Notes: generated by a model not told the origin, from the letters alone. Counted from the first letter of the stretch, positions 10,740 through 22,440 are shown. The stretch: DNA of 64,000 bases from Erinaceus europaeus (GCF_950295315.1 NC_080164.1:114834890-114898889), one strand, 5' to 3'. Translations and numbers: made by a program.

Positions 10740-10900
10740 TTATGGGGGCTGAGGGAGAGGGACACCAGAGTACCACTTCCCCATCCCTTGAGGAATTACC
10801 TTGGTGCGATCCCTGCTGCTCCCATGTACTGCTGGGAATCAAGCCTAGCGCCTAAGGCATAGTAGTAAGGTATGATATCTACCAATACAGTCACCTCTGG
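10740..10900 (-). mobile_element. Old SINE remnant (E-like)
   Basis: A GGGAGAGGGACACCAGAGTA body with GGAATCAAGCCTAGCGCCTA as the B-box side and a diverged head. No TSD seen. Confidence 0.4.
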
Positions 10901-11184
10901 ATCCTAAATGGAAACTCTTTATCTTAAAATAAACTTAAGACAGCATGAAGGGAAGGTAAATCTACACATGGGAAGCACTTAAACATTCTCAACCCTCACA
11001 TTTTTTCATTTCAATCAAGTAGTTCCCTTTTGAAGAGAAATTAGAACCCTGAGACCAAGAAACTGTAACTTTTAAATTTTTTAATAAATGAGCACACAGT
11101 CCATTTAAAATACTTACTACTGTATCTAAAAATTAATATAACATAAGAAACAACAATAAGTGTGTACCATGGCAAAGTCAAGCT

Positions 11185-11512
11185 AAGAAACGATAAGCTG
11201 GGAGTCGCACGGTAGCATAGCGTGTTAAGCGCAGGTGTTAAGCGCAGGTGGCACAAAGTGCAAGGATTGGCGTTAAGGATCCTGGTTCGAGCCCCCAGAT
11301 CCCCACCCGCAGGAGAGTCGCTTCACTAGCAGTGAAGCAGGTCTGCAGGTGTCTTTCTCTCCCCATTCTCTGTCTTCCCCATCTCTTTCCATTTCTCTCT
11401 GTCCTACCCAACAACGACATCAACAACAATAACCACAACAATAAACAAGGGCAACAAAGGGGAATAAATAAATAAATAAATAAATAAAATGTTAAAAAAG
11501 AAACAATAAGCT
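11185..11512 (+). mobile_element. SINE-A with 15-bp TSD and duplicated A-box segment
   Basis: The element (11200-11497) starts GGGAGTCGCACGGTAGCATA. GTGTTAAGCGCAG occurs twice in tandem (11222-11234, 11235-11247), which lengthens the tRNA head by 13 bp. The tail is (AAAT)n. AAGAAACGATAAGCT (11185-11199) and AAGAAACAATAAGCT (11498-11512) form the TSD with one mismatch. Confidence 0.93.
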
Positions 11513-11835
11513 AGCAGTTATTAATATTCAAATGAAAAAAAGCAAGCTAAGTACTGAAACAAGAGACAGACTCAACCATCATTAATAAACTCTTGAGTTT
11601 TCTTGCCAAAGAACGTTAAATCTTATAAACTATGTAAGCTCTTTTAGACTAATAAAAATGATTTTCAAGAAGAAATCTTTCACATCTTCTAAATGTTTTA
11701 TTATGGCGATCACACTTCTGATGGTAGCACTAAAAACCTAGAAAAATCTTAAAAAAAAAAAAAAAAGACATTTCTGCTCATAAAGTAAGTTTCCATTTTA
11801 ACTTACCAATACACTTAATGATTGCAGAGATATTT
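11513..11835. other. Unique AT-rich DNA
   Basis: No recognisable element apart from an A tract at 11751-11766. Confidence 0.5.
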
Positions 11836-11909
11836 AGAAAATAACAATGCAGGGCAACAAATGGGGAAATAAATAAATAAATATTTAAAAAGAAGAAAAT
11901 AACAATGCA
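11836..11909 (+). mobile_element. 42-bp SINE-A tail insertion with perfect 16-bp TSD
   Basis: AGAAAATAACAATGCA occurs exactly at 11836-11851 and 11894-11909. The 42 bp between (GGGCAACAAATGGGGAAATA, AAATAAATAAATATTT) is only the 3' end of SINE-A (normally GGGCAACAAAAGGGAATAAATAAA). This is a complete insertion event that delivered an extremely 5'-truncated SINE. Confidence 0.9.
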
Positions 11910-12699
11910 CTAATTTCTTGGTCGACACACTGACCTTTAGGGAATTCCTTGGGCAGCAGGTTCTGTATGTGTGAGCACAATGGGGCCCATTCCCCTGGTA
12001 GTATTTTATGTAACACGTGAACTCTGGGCTCCAACTAGAAAGGGGTAGGGGGGGAAAGATGGTGAATTAATCTCTAATTCAAAATTCCCACTGATTATCC
12101 CATGTAATAAGAATCCTCAATTCTGATTGGAAATGAGAATCAACGAGGCACCTTTAGAAAGAGCCTGATGGTCAAGACACACCCACTCTAGCCAGAACCT
12201 CTGGGGCTGGGGCCCAGGCTTTCTTTGCCTTCCCAATGAACCCCAATTGACTGGAAAGTACACCCAGCACTGAGTAAGTACACTGCCTTACAAATGAATA
12301 ATCAGATTTTATATAATGACCTTTAACATAATCTGGTTACGAGCAAATGTCCAATCATGGGAAAATCATGGGAAACGAGCTATTAAAATTCTTGGGCAAA
12401 GATAGCTCTGAGTTCTAAGAATGATCCTACCAGGGTGAAGTGACAGGAAGCCTCTGGAGAAGCAAAGCAGGCCAGCACAAACCTGCTCTAGTTACTGCAT
12501 TATAGCAGATGCAGGATCTGAAATGGCTGAAAATGCCTATAAGTCTACCTGAATTGCAAAGAAGTGACATACTTGGAAACAAAGCTATTAACATTTTAAT
12601 AATTAGACAGTCCGATATAGAGACTATTGCTTAACAAGGGGAAAAAAAAAAAAACAGAGGAAAGTGAGCACATTATACTGGCAAAAAGTGAAGAAACCA
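11910..12699. other. Unique DNA
   Basis: 11918-12040 may contain a worn SINE remnant. The rest is single-copy-looking. An A tract lies at 12641-12654. Confidence 0.5.
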
Positions 12700-12857
12700 G
12701 GGCTGGGCAGTGAACCGTCTAGTAGAGGGGTGGGGGAGAGAGCGAGAATGTGTGTGTTATAATATGCAGGGACCCAGGTTCAAACTCCCAGTCCCCACAT
12801 GCATGAGGGACGGGGGACAGGGCTTCACAAACAGTGAAGCAGGTCTATGTAGGTGTC
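12700..12857 (+). mobile_element. SINE-A 5' part
   Basis: GGGCTGGGCAGTGAACCG head, CAGGTTCAAACTCCC B box, CTTCACAAACAGTGAAGCAG. It stops at GTAGGTGTC, where an L1 3' end takes over, so the SINE body was lost or displaced. Confidence 0.8.
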
Positions 12858-13180
12858 AGACCTTGAAAAAATCATGTTGAGTGAAATAAGTCAGAAACAG
12901 AAGGATGAATATAGGATGATCTCACTCTCAGGCCAAAGTTGAAAAAAAGATCAGAAAAGAAAACACAAGTAAAAATGGAATGGAATTGGCATATTGCACC
13001 CAAGTAAAAGACTCTGGGGTGGGTGGGGAGAATACAGGTCCATGAAGGATGATAAATGACATAGTGGGGGTTGTATTGTTAAATGGGAAACTGGGGAATG
13101 TTATGCATGTACAAACTATTGTATTTACTGTTGAATGTAAAACATTAATTCCCCAATAAAGAAATAAATTTAAAAAAAAA
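12858..13180 (+). mobile_element. L1A 3' end
   Basis: AATCATGTTGAGTGAAATAA (ORF2 end), the 3'UTR TATTGCACCCAAGTAAAAGA, TGTATTTACTGTTGAATG, AAACATTAATTCCCCAATAA and an A tail. 5'-truncated at about 320 bp. Confidence 0.92.
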
Positions 13181-13414
13181 AGAAATGTAGAAAGAAACTT
13201 CTAGAGAGACTGCATCCTGCTGTATGCTGACTGTCTGACTAAATTCAGTGTCTACGACATAGCTTTGATTTCACTGAGACTGTTGGCACCTATGACACCC
13301 GTAAAAGCAACACCCCTACCCCACACACGCACGTCTCATCATCTTAAAGTAAATCAAGTTAGAATGTTGGAAAGAAGAGTAGGAAGAAAATATCCACTCA
13401 AGTCAAATCAACAT

Positions 13415-13731
13415 GAATATGCATAAAAGGGGAGTGGGGCTGTAGAGCAGTGGGTTAAGCGCACATGGCATAAAGCGCAAGGACCTGCATAAGGGTCCCG
13501 GTTCCAGTCCCCGGCTCCCCAACTGTAGGGGAGTCGCTTCACAGGTGATGAAGCAGGTCTGCAGGTGTCTCTCTTTCTCTCCTCTGTCTTCCCTTCCTCT
13601 CTCCATTTCTCTCTGTCCTATCCAACAAAGACAACAATAATAAAAAAACAATGGCAACAAAAGGAAAAATAAATAAATAAAACATAAAAAAGGTTTTAAA
13701 GGAAAAAAAAAAAAAAGAATGTGCATAAAAG
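13415..13731 (+). mobile_element. SINE-A with 15-bp TSD
   Basis: The element lies at 13430-13716. GAATATGCATAAAAG (13415-13429) and GAATGTGCATAAAAG (13717-13731) flank it with one mismatch. Head, B box (GGTTCCAGTCCC), CT block and A-rich tail are all present. Confidence 0.93.
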
Positions 13732-14400
13732 AAGAAAACAACAGATTCTCCTTGTAAGACCAAAATCTGTCATCATGAGAGAATGTTGTGTAAACCCAAG
13801 GTCTGATTTTATTAATGTTCCATTATGTAAAAATTATTAAATTAAGCATTAAACTTTAAAAAAACTGACAACTGCCATCTTATCAAGTTACATCTATGTT
13901 CATCGTGTACTTGGAAATCCCAGTCCCGACTGTTTACCACCAAACAGGAACTGGAAAACCAGAGTCACAAGCCATGCCTTGGTCCATCCTGTCATATGGA
14001 TGAAGTGTTATTAGGACACACTTATAGTCAGCCTTTATGTGCTGCTTGTGGCTACTCTGACATGACAATAGCAGAGAAACTGTGGCAGAGGTATAACCTA
14101 AATTACTGTCTCTCTCTAGAGTCTTTTACAGAAAATGGTTGCTGATTCCTGCACTGAAGTGAATAACTTAAAATCCAATTTACAGTAGCTTAATTCATTA
14201 TGACCCAAAACAAAAACATCCTAAATCCTTCGATAAGTCAATGGATGTATAAACTGGGTCACCTGCATATGATTTCATAATTAATGTGAGTATATTATCA
14301 ATACAAACAAAATTTATGATTCTAAAAGACACTGTACTGAATGAAACAAATCTTGAAAGGTGACACACTGTAAGATTTTATTTATCTGACATCTTTGGCA
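13732..14400. other. Unique AT-rich DNA
   Basis: No feature recognised. Confidence 0.55.
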
Positions 14401-14721
14401 AGAGAAAGTGTATCCGGGGAAGGAAGGTAGTGTAGAGGGTTAAGCGTACATGGAGCAAAGTGCAAAGAACAGCTTAAGGATCCTGGCTGGAGATGCCCAT
14501 TCCCCATCTGCAGGGGGATCGCCTCACAAGCAGTGAAGCAGGTCTGCAGGTGTCTTTCTCTCCCCGCCCCTGTCTTTCCCTCCTGTCTACATTTCTCTCT
14601 GTCCTATCCAACGACAGCAATAACAACAACAATAACAACAACGATAAACAACAATGGCAATAAAAGGGAAAAAATAGTCTAGAGGAGCAGTGGATTCAGC
14701 ACCGAGCCCAAGCAATAACGA

Positions 14722-14794
<73 letters not shown>

Positions 14795-14800
14795 TGTATC
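14401..14800 (+). mobile_element. SINE-A whose tail became a (GA)n microsatellite
   Basis: AGAGAAAGTGTATC flanks the element at 14401-14414 and 14787-14800. Between them lie the SINE head, CT block, CAACAACGATAAACAACA and GCACCGAGCCCAAGCAATAA, then about 70 bp of GA repeat (14720-14790) where the A tail should be. The B box is degraded (CTGGCTGGAGATGCC). Confidence 0.9.
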
Positions 14801-16270
14801 GACAAAAACAGACCAGAGGCTACCAAAGTTAAGAAGTAGAGGGAGAACGTAACTATGAAGAGGTAAAACAAGAAAGGTCTGGAGGTGCTGAGCCTGGTCT
14901 ACATCCACATTGTGCTAGTGATTATGCTAACCTATGTAGGCAAAGTTCATAGAGCTGTATATACCAGGGAATATATACTTTTTACCATGTAATAGCTTAA
15001 ACTTCATAAAACTTAATAGCGCCCAACAAGGAAGCAGTCTCTAAAGACTTAGACAAAGAGTGAGCGTTTTCCAGGCAAAATCAGATCAGAAAGTATAGTT
15101 TAAGTTACTACACTCCTGGTTTTGTTCCTTTATTACTGGCTTTATTACTGATTTACTATAAGACATCAATAATCCTTCTCTGATTGTTGTGCAGTCAGTC
15201 TGACAGGTAATAGCAGAGAGTGCATACAAAATCCTCAATGCAATAATTCCCTTGTCAAATATGACAAATTACAGGGAGAAATACTACCATTCAAGTGATC
15301 TCAGAATAACTCCACTCTACCCTCAAGATTGGCCATATATATTTGGGTTTGATTTATAGCATAGCTGTCACACCTGTTTTTTTACACACTCTCCCACTCT
15401 GCTCTGAAAGCATCTCCAAGTTGCGTAGAAAAACTGGCTATCTTATTTCAAAGGTTTACGAAAAAACTCTACTGGTTTGTTTATTCTACTTCTGGGCATA
15501 GTCTGTAAATTTCTTTTGGGTAACCAGACATACAGATTCGCCATACAGTCTCTATAAACTGACTGCCATCCAGAATTAGAAAAAGATAAATTTGAGAAAT
15601 ACAAGTAATTTCAGGGAAAGCAACAGGTATAGTTTTTTTACAGAGTCAACAACAAAAGCTGATGTCAGTTATATATTTTACAAATACAAATAAAATAACT
15701 GGTCTTTGAAAAATCAAACGTGAAAAGCTGGGCTGGAAGCTTACTACCCCAACTAAAGTATTTTGACTAATCACTTCCGCTGTGTATAATTAATAGGCTA
15801 TGTCTCAAATCAAAATCTAAAAGACAATGGTTTCAGCAGTGACCAGTTATAAACTATAAATCATTTACACTGGCATCAAAGACCAAAAAAAAAAAATTAC
15901 AGTAAAATAAAATTTACTTCATGACTAAAATCAAATCCAAAAGTCTCTAGACGTTAGTGATTTTTAAATGTTCACAAAATCTTTGATATTTCTAACTTCA
16001 AAAGAAGTTTTCCTTCCTCCTGAATGGGAATTCTCCCCTAAGAAAGAAAGGATACTGGAAATGACAATGGCTAGGTCATTAGAAAAGGCTCAAATCCTAG
16101 CCCTGCACTTATAATAATTCCTTTTTTTACAGCTATTGGTTTGCCGGAGATATCATGACATACTTTTTAATGTTTTAGTATGTAAAAATGGGTCATGACT
16201 TTTCCGAGAACCCAATATTTGTCCGGGTGAAGGATAAAAATAAAGTCTTTTACTTATAGCTGAACATTAG
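14801..16270. other. Unique AT-rich DNA
   Basis: About 1.5 kb without recognisable coding sequence, RNA gene or repeat. The only simple tract is an A run at 15886-15896. Confidence 0.6.
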
Positions 16271-17583
16271 AAGTGTAGCATGTTGGAGGTTCAAGGAAGA
16301 TGGCGGACTGAGAAGCTGCGAGTGGCTTGAGCTCTGACCACACCTTCTGGAAATGGTAGGATTTTCTGCCTTTAGTAGGCCAGTCAATAAGGGGTCCTTG
16401 CGGTGACACCAAGGAAGTGACTATAACTTAATTTGGGTTAAGAAATAGAGTAGAAAAAAGGGGGGGAAATTTTTTTCCATTTAATTATAAAGCACACCTC
16501 CTCCCCCTCCCCAACCCCCCATAACCAGTCCCTGGGGACCAGCTCCTAGCAGGCTCCCCTGCTGAGCTTCTGTCTTTACCAAATTCCTGTCCCACCAGGG
16601 AGTATCATTCATTCTAAGTCTATAATCTTCTGAAACCTCTGGCCTTTTTTTTTTCTTTCTAAGTAGCCAACCCCCCCACCTCACCCCGCATAGCTAATTA
16701 AATAATTAAAAATAAATATATAATAAAATCTTTCCTTTCACCACTCTTTTATGACTGTTCTTTTTCTCATCTTCTTTTCTCTTTCTCTTTTTTTTTTCTT
16801 CTTTTTCTCATTCTTGTCATCCTTTCTTCCTTAATCATACAGCTTCCAAAGCCACAGGCCCCAGCCCCCATACCACCAAACAGTGTGCTTTTTTGAATTC
16901 ACTGATACACATTTGGGATTTATTTTGGGGAAGAATTCTGACTCAGTGTGGACTCTCACTGCGAGTGTCTCTGCTCAACTTCCCTTCCTCCTTTAGCCAC
17001 CCCTAGAATATACAGTGGATACTAGATTTGCATAAGTGTCTATTTCAGCCATCCTTGTCTAGTCCTGAGGGTTTTTTTTCTTTTCACTGCTCTTTAATTA
17101 CAGCTCTTTTTCTTCTCTTTTCCCTTTTCTCTCTCTCTTTTTTTTTAATCTTGTCATACACTTCTTCCTTCCTTCTTCTTTGTCTTTCTGAATTTGTGAA
17201 TTATTTTGGGGACGAAATCTAACTCAGAGTGGACTCTCTATGTGTGGATCTCTGCTCTAGTGCCCTTTCCCCTCTTGTTACCCCTAGAATATACAGTGGA
17301 TAGTAGATTTGCATAACTGTCTATTCTTGCTATCCCTTCTTTCTTTTCTCTTTCTTCTTCACTGGAATTTGGTTACTATTTTTTCACGGACTGGAGAAAT
17401 TGTTTGGCTAACTGGTAGTGATTAAACTGCTTCAATACTTGCTTCAGTTGCTACTGCAATTCCTGAGGTTGATGAGTGCAATTGTCATAAAGGTATTTAG
17501 TACAGTGTTGCTTGTGCTCAAGACACAACAACTAAGGAACAACAGAGCATATAAAAAAAAAAAGAAACACATAAATCAAAAAA

Positions 17584-17667
17584 ATGGGTAGATCAAAAAC
17601 AAATAAAACTGCTACTCCAATGAATGAAGACAAGAGCCCAGAAGAAACTACAAATCAGCCAACATAG
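17584..17667 (+). pseudogene. L1B ORF1, N-terminal stub only
   Basis: The frame starts [16 protein letters not shown] and ends after 27 residues at TAG. Its position after the 5'UTR and the Met-basic start agree with L1 ORF1, the RNA-binding chaperone; compare MVKPTRRNIGEMNQDK at 31371. The coiled coil, RRM and C-terminal domains are all missing because the internal deletion begins here. Confidence 0.8.
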
Positions 17668-17688
17668 TATTGGAACATAGTATTGGAA

Positions 17689-19515
17689 GTACTTCAACAT
17701 AGTATTGGAAGTTCTTGCCATAGCAATCAGGCAAGAGAAAGAAATCAAAGGAATACAGATTGGAAGGGAAGAAGTCAAGCTCTCACTATTTGCAGATGAT
17801 ATGATAGTATACATAGAAAAACCTAAAGAATCCAGCAGAAAACTACTGGAAGTTACTAGCAATATAGCAAGGTATCAGGCTACAAAATCAATGTACAAAA
17901 ATCAGAGGCATTTCTTTATGCAAACACTAAATCTGAAGAAGACATCCAGAAATCACTCCCATTTACTGTCTCAGCAAAATCAATCAAATACTTAGGAATA
18001 AAGTTGACCAAAGAAGTGAAAGACGTATATACTGAAAACTATGAGTTGCTACTCAAGGAAATAGAAACTGATACCAAGAAATGGAAAGATATCCCATGCT
18101 CATGGATTGGAAGAATAAATATCATCAAAATGAATGTTCTGCCCAGAGCTATATACAAATTTAATGCAATACCCATTAAACTTCCACCAAGCTTCTTTAA
18201 GAGAATAGAACAAACACTACAATCATTTATCTGGAACATGAAAACACCTAGACTTGCCAAGACCATCTTAAGGAAAAGAAACAGAAATGGACGCATCACA
18301 CTCCCAGACCTTAAACTATATTATAAAGCCATCATCATCAAAACAGCATGGCACTGGAACAAAAATAGGCACACAGACCAGTGGAACAGAATTGAAAGCC
18401 CAGAAATAAATCCCCACACCAATGGACATCTAATCTTTGATAAGGGGGCCCAAAGGATTAAATGGAAAAAGGAGGCTCTCTTTAATACATGGTGCTGGGA
18501 AAACTGGGTTGTAACATGCAGAAGAATGAAATTGAACCACTTTATCTCACCAGAAACAAAAGTCAACTCCAAATGGATCAAAGACCTAGATGTCAGACCA
18601 GAAACAATCAAATACTTAGAGGAAAACACTGGTAAAACAGTTTTCCACCTACACCTCAAGGACATCTTTGATGAATCAAACCCAATTGCAAGGAAGACTA
18701 AAGCAGAAACAAACCAGTGGGACTACATCAAATTGAAAAGCTTCTGCACATCCAAAGAAACTATTAAACAAACAAAGAGACCCCTCACAGAATGGGAGAA
18801 GATCTTCACATGCCATACTTCAGACAAGAAACTAATCACCAAAATATATAAAGAGCTCAGCAAACTTAGCACCAAAAAAGCAAATGACCCCATCCAAAAA
18901 TGGGCAGAGGATATGAACAAAACATTCACTACAGAGGAGGTCCAAAAGGCTAACAAACATATGAAAAACCGCTCCAGGTTGCTGACTGTCAGAGAAATGC
19001 AAATAAAGACAACATTGAGATACCACCTCACTCCTGTAAGAATAGCATATATCAAAAAGGACAGCAGCAACAAATGCCAGAGAGGCTGTGGGGACAGAGG
19101 AATCCTTTTGCACTGCTGGTGGGAATGTAAACTGGTATAGCCTCTGTGGAAAGCAGTCTGGAAAACTCTCAGAAGGCTAGACATGGACCTTCCATAGGAT
19201 CCAGTAATTCCTCTCCTGGGGTCATACCCCAAGGACTCCATAACACCCAACCAAAAAGAGGTGTGTACTACTATGTTCATAGCAGCACAATTCATAATAG
19301 CTAAAACCTGGAAGCAACCCAGGTGCCCAACAACAGATGAGTGGCTGAGAAAGCTGTGGTATATATACACAATGGAATACTATGCAGCTATCAAGAACAA
19401 TGAACCCACCTTCTCTGACCCATCTTGGACAGAGCTAGAAGGAATTATGTTAAGTGAGCTAAGTCAGAAAGATAAAGATGAGTATGGGATGATCCCACTC
19501 ATCAACAGAAGTTGA
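17689..19515 (+). pseudogene. L1B ORF2, C-terminal two-fifths, broken
   Basis: ORF2p is the L1 endonuclease/reverse transcriptase. This copy lacks the endonuclease and most of the reverse transcriptase. It enters at the RT region, where [11 protein letters not shown] holds the catalytic FADD at about 17780-17810. A one-base loss near 17872 shifts the frame. The next frame is open for 378 codons (18004-19140) through the thumb and Cys-rich C-terminal region (RGCGDRGILLHCWWECKLV). A TAG at about 19138 stops it, and the final part (TWKQPRCPTTDEW, YTMEYYAAIKNN) continues to TGA at 19513. Few lesions suggest a fairly young insertion. Confidence 0.9.
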
Positions 19516-20909
19516 GGAAGAAGATCTGAAAGGGAAACTAAAAGCAGGACCTGACCAAATTGTAAGTAGGGCACCAAAGTAAAAACCCTGTGGTGAGGAG
19601 TAGACATGCAGCTTCCTGGGCCAGTGGGGGGTGGGAGTGGGTGGGAGGGATGGGTCACGGGAATGGTGTTTATGTACACTCCTAGTAAAATGTAGTCATA
19701 TAAATCACTAGTTAATTAATATGAGAGGGGGAAAATTAATTGTGTGTCTCGAAGGTATTCAAAACACAAACTGAATCTTTTCAATATATAGGCTGTGTAA
19801 TTGATATGCAGACTCTCTCAAAAGTCTAGACCAAGTAGATCAGGAGCAACCAATAGCACAGATACTGGGTACTGTACAGCAAACCCTAACAAAAGGACTT
19901 TTCAAAGTTAACCCAATTACCAAATAATGTGATGATAACATTAACTATCGATTGTCTTTTTGAACCCTAAGACAGCAGGAACCTCACATCTCCACTATAG
20001 ATCCCCTACTTCCCCCAGTCCTGGAACCCTTGGATAGGGCCCACTTTCCCATATGCCTCTCCCAATCCATATCAAATAATATTGCATCTGCCGATCACAA
20101 CCTAACCAACACAACCATTGCCACCTCAACATGCTTCACTTCAGACTGTGTCCAGAGACTTCACGTGTGGAATGACAACCCTTCAACTTCATTACTTGGG
20201 TGAGACCTTTCCTTTCATAGTATACTCTAATTTTATCTCTGGTGGTTCACTTTCTAACAAAGTCCCAAAACCTAGATATACACCAGTTTCTGTGAGAGAG
20301 AGCATATGTTCACACATATCCATAAACTACTGCAAAATATATGCTTGAAAGCAGAAATGCACTAGAGTTTGCAATGAGCATCCCCCTAACACTTCCTTTC
20401 CACTATTCCAAGCTTTGGGTCCATGATTGCTCAACAATTTGTTTGGCTTCGTATGTTAACTCTCTTTTCAGTCACCAGGTTCCAGATGTCATCAGGATGC
20501 TGGCCAGGCTTCCCTAGACTGAAGACCCCACCAATGTGTCCTGGAGCTCCGCTTCCCCAGAGACATACCCTACTAGGGAAAGAGAGAGGCAGACTGGGAG
20601 TATGGACCAACCAGTCAACGCTCATGTTCAGCGGGGAAGCAATTACAGAAGCCAGACCTTCTACCTTCTGCAACCCACAATGACCCTGGGTCCATGCTCC
20701 CAGAGGGATAGAGAATGGGAAAGCTATCAGGGGAGGGGGTGGGAAATGGAGATTGGGTGGTGGGAATTGTGTGGAATTGTACCCCTCCTACCCTGGTTTT
20801 GTTAATTAATCCTTTCTTAAATAAAAAAATTAAAAAATAAAGTGTAGCATGTTGTAACCAACCCTTTATGTACTCAAAATCTCCTGGAAGATGCATATTC
20901 TCAGCATTT

Positions 20910-21066
20910 AAAGATTTTTAGCGCGGGGGTAGACAGGATAATGGTTATGCAAAGAGACTCTTATGCCAGAGGCCCCAAAGCCCTAGGTTCAATCCCCTGC
21001 ACCACCATATAAGCCAGAACTGAGCAGTGCTCTGATTTAGAAAAAAAGAAAGAAAAAAGATTTTTA
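20910..21066 (+). mobile_element. SINE-B with 11-bp TSD
   Basis: GGATAATGGTTATGCAAAGA, GGTTCAATCCCCTGCACCAC, GAGCAGTGCTCTGATT and an A/GAAA tail. AAAGATTTTTA is repeated at 20910-20920 and 21056-21066. Confidence 0.9.
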
Positions 21067-22139
21067 AAAGTTTACAGTGCCATCAAGTGAAAAAGTTACA
21101 AACTGTTGAAATGAAATCAAATCACAAAGAATATAAAGACTTGGGGGGGGGGGTTGTGGGGGAGGGTTGACTGCCAATAGGCAGGGTGTTATAAAACTGT
21201 CATTGTTGGTTAAGTCAGAAAGGACAGCATGTTAGCAATTTGACATGCTTCAACTTAATATAAAAAATGAAAGTGAGCACAAAATATATTATCGAAAATG
21301 ATTATTATTTTGAGACCAGGCCCTTCATATCTGTGTGACTTAGCCACTCTGGGGGACTTTTTCCACCAGAAAAAGGGAGGAAAAGGGAGATAGAACTGAG
21401 CCACTCCACTATCCATAAAGCTCCCATAGGCTCCCAAGAGATTTAGTGTGAGCTCCAGGCAGAGTAAACAGAGTGTTCTAACAGGTGAGCACAAGGTGGT
21501 AAGAAAAGTTAAAGATTGCTATGGGACAAGGTCAGTCTTTTCTGGGATTGCTATGGGACAAGGTCAGCTACTGGTCCTTAACCTAGTCTATTCTGAGGAT
21601 GAGTAAGTTAAGCACGTGGGTACCCACAGGATTTTCTATGGGAAGATGGGTAGGAGACACTGAAAGTTTCTCTAGCCAGTGGTAGGTATAGCAAGGCCTG
21701 AAGAGCCATTTAAAGACTTAGTTGATTGTGAACTACAATGCACCATGTTTTTCTCTGAGTAATAAGATCATTTTCTCTAGAGTGATAGATGAGTCATGTC
21801 AGAGAGCCTTCCAGAAACAGAGAATAATTGGAAAAATTAACACCTTAAAAATAGTCATTTATCATTTATCTAATTAACATTTACCAAGGGTCAAACACTA
21901 ACTGACATGAGGTAATCAGAGAATGGTTCTTTAAATATGTCCTTGGAAACAGTAAGAAAGTACTAACCATGATTTATTCCATTTTCATATGATTTGACAA
22001 TAAAAAAATTATTCCGACTGAATTAAAGTCAGTAGCAAAGAATTTAATTGATTAGTAGCCAATTAAACCCAATGTTTAATATTCAATAGTAAAAGTATTT
22101 GTAAATAAACCATCCTACACTTGAAATCAAAACTTTATT
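21067..22139. other. Unique DNA with a small tandem duplication
   Basis: GATTGCTATGGGACAAGGTC is present at 21514 and again at 21546, a 32-bp direct repeat. 21145-21170 has a G-rich stretch. No gene recognised. Confidence 0.5.
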
Positions 22140-22225
22140 TATGACACTTAAAACAAGCTCTGGGTATTCATTTAATTCCTAAGGCAACCATGTGACATAA
22201 GTACTACCATTTTCCATCTTTTGTT
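22140..22225 (+). mobile_element. Probable MIR fragment
   Basis: CATTTAATTCCTAAGGCAAC, CATGTGACATAAGTACTACC and ATTTTCC follow the MIR core order (ttaatcctcacaacaaccc, aggtaggtactattatcccc). Confidence 0.5.
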
Positions 22226-22269
22226 TTTCAACTTTTTATGGAGCTAGAGTCTAGCACCTTCAACATCTC

Positions 22270-22440
22270 ACTGAGCCCAGACCAATGGTTTTCATTCAGA
22301 GAGATGGACAGACAACACAGTACCAGAGATTCCCCAGGTGCCAGGGTATCCCTACATGGTGCTGGGCACAAAGCTGGGTTTTGCACTTGGCAGGATACAT
22401 GCTCTACCCAGTGAGATTTCTCACAGTCCCCATGTACCTT
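22270..22440 (-). mobile_element. SINE-E remnant
   Basis: Minus: GGGGACTGTGAGAAATCTCA, CTGGGTAGAGCATGTATCCT, CCCAGCTTTGTGCCCAGCAC and TAGGGATACCCTGGCACCTG, which resembles the plus copy at 26325. Confidence 0.5.

Larger units (their letters stand above)
16271..20854 (+). mobile_element. L1B with both ends and 15-bp TSD, internally deleted
   Basis: AAGTGTAGCATGTTG occurs exactly at 16271-16285 and 20840-20854. The element (16286-20839, 4554 bp) begins GAGGTTCAAGGAAGATGGCG. AAGATGGC starts 12 bp from the 5' end, the same placement as the YY1 site of the human L1 5'UTR. A pyrimidine-rich 5'UTR of about 1.3 kb follows, with two similar blocks (16920-17060 and 17205-17345). Then come a 28-codon ORF1 stub, an ORF2 that starts in the reverse transcriptase domain, and a 3'UTR of about 1.3 kb (19516-20839) ending AAATAAAAAAATTAAAAAAT. 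The missing interior is about 3 kb compared with the L1A at 30 kb. Confidence 0.93.

Noticed and set aside
18723..19370. A 215-codon open frame on the minus strand
   Set aside because: It is the antisense shadow of L1B ORF2. The plus strand carries clear ORF2 motifs and explains the openness.
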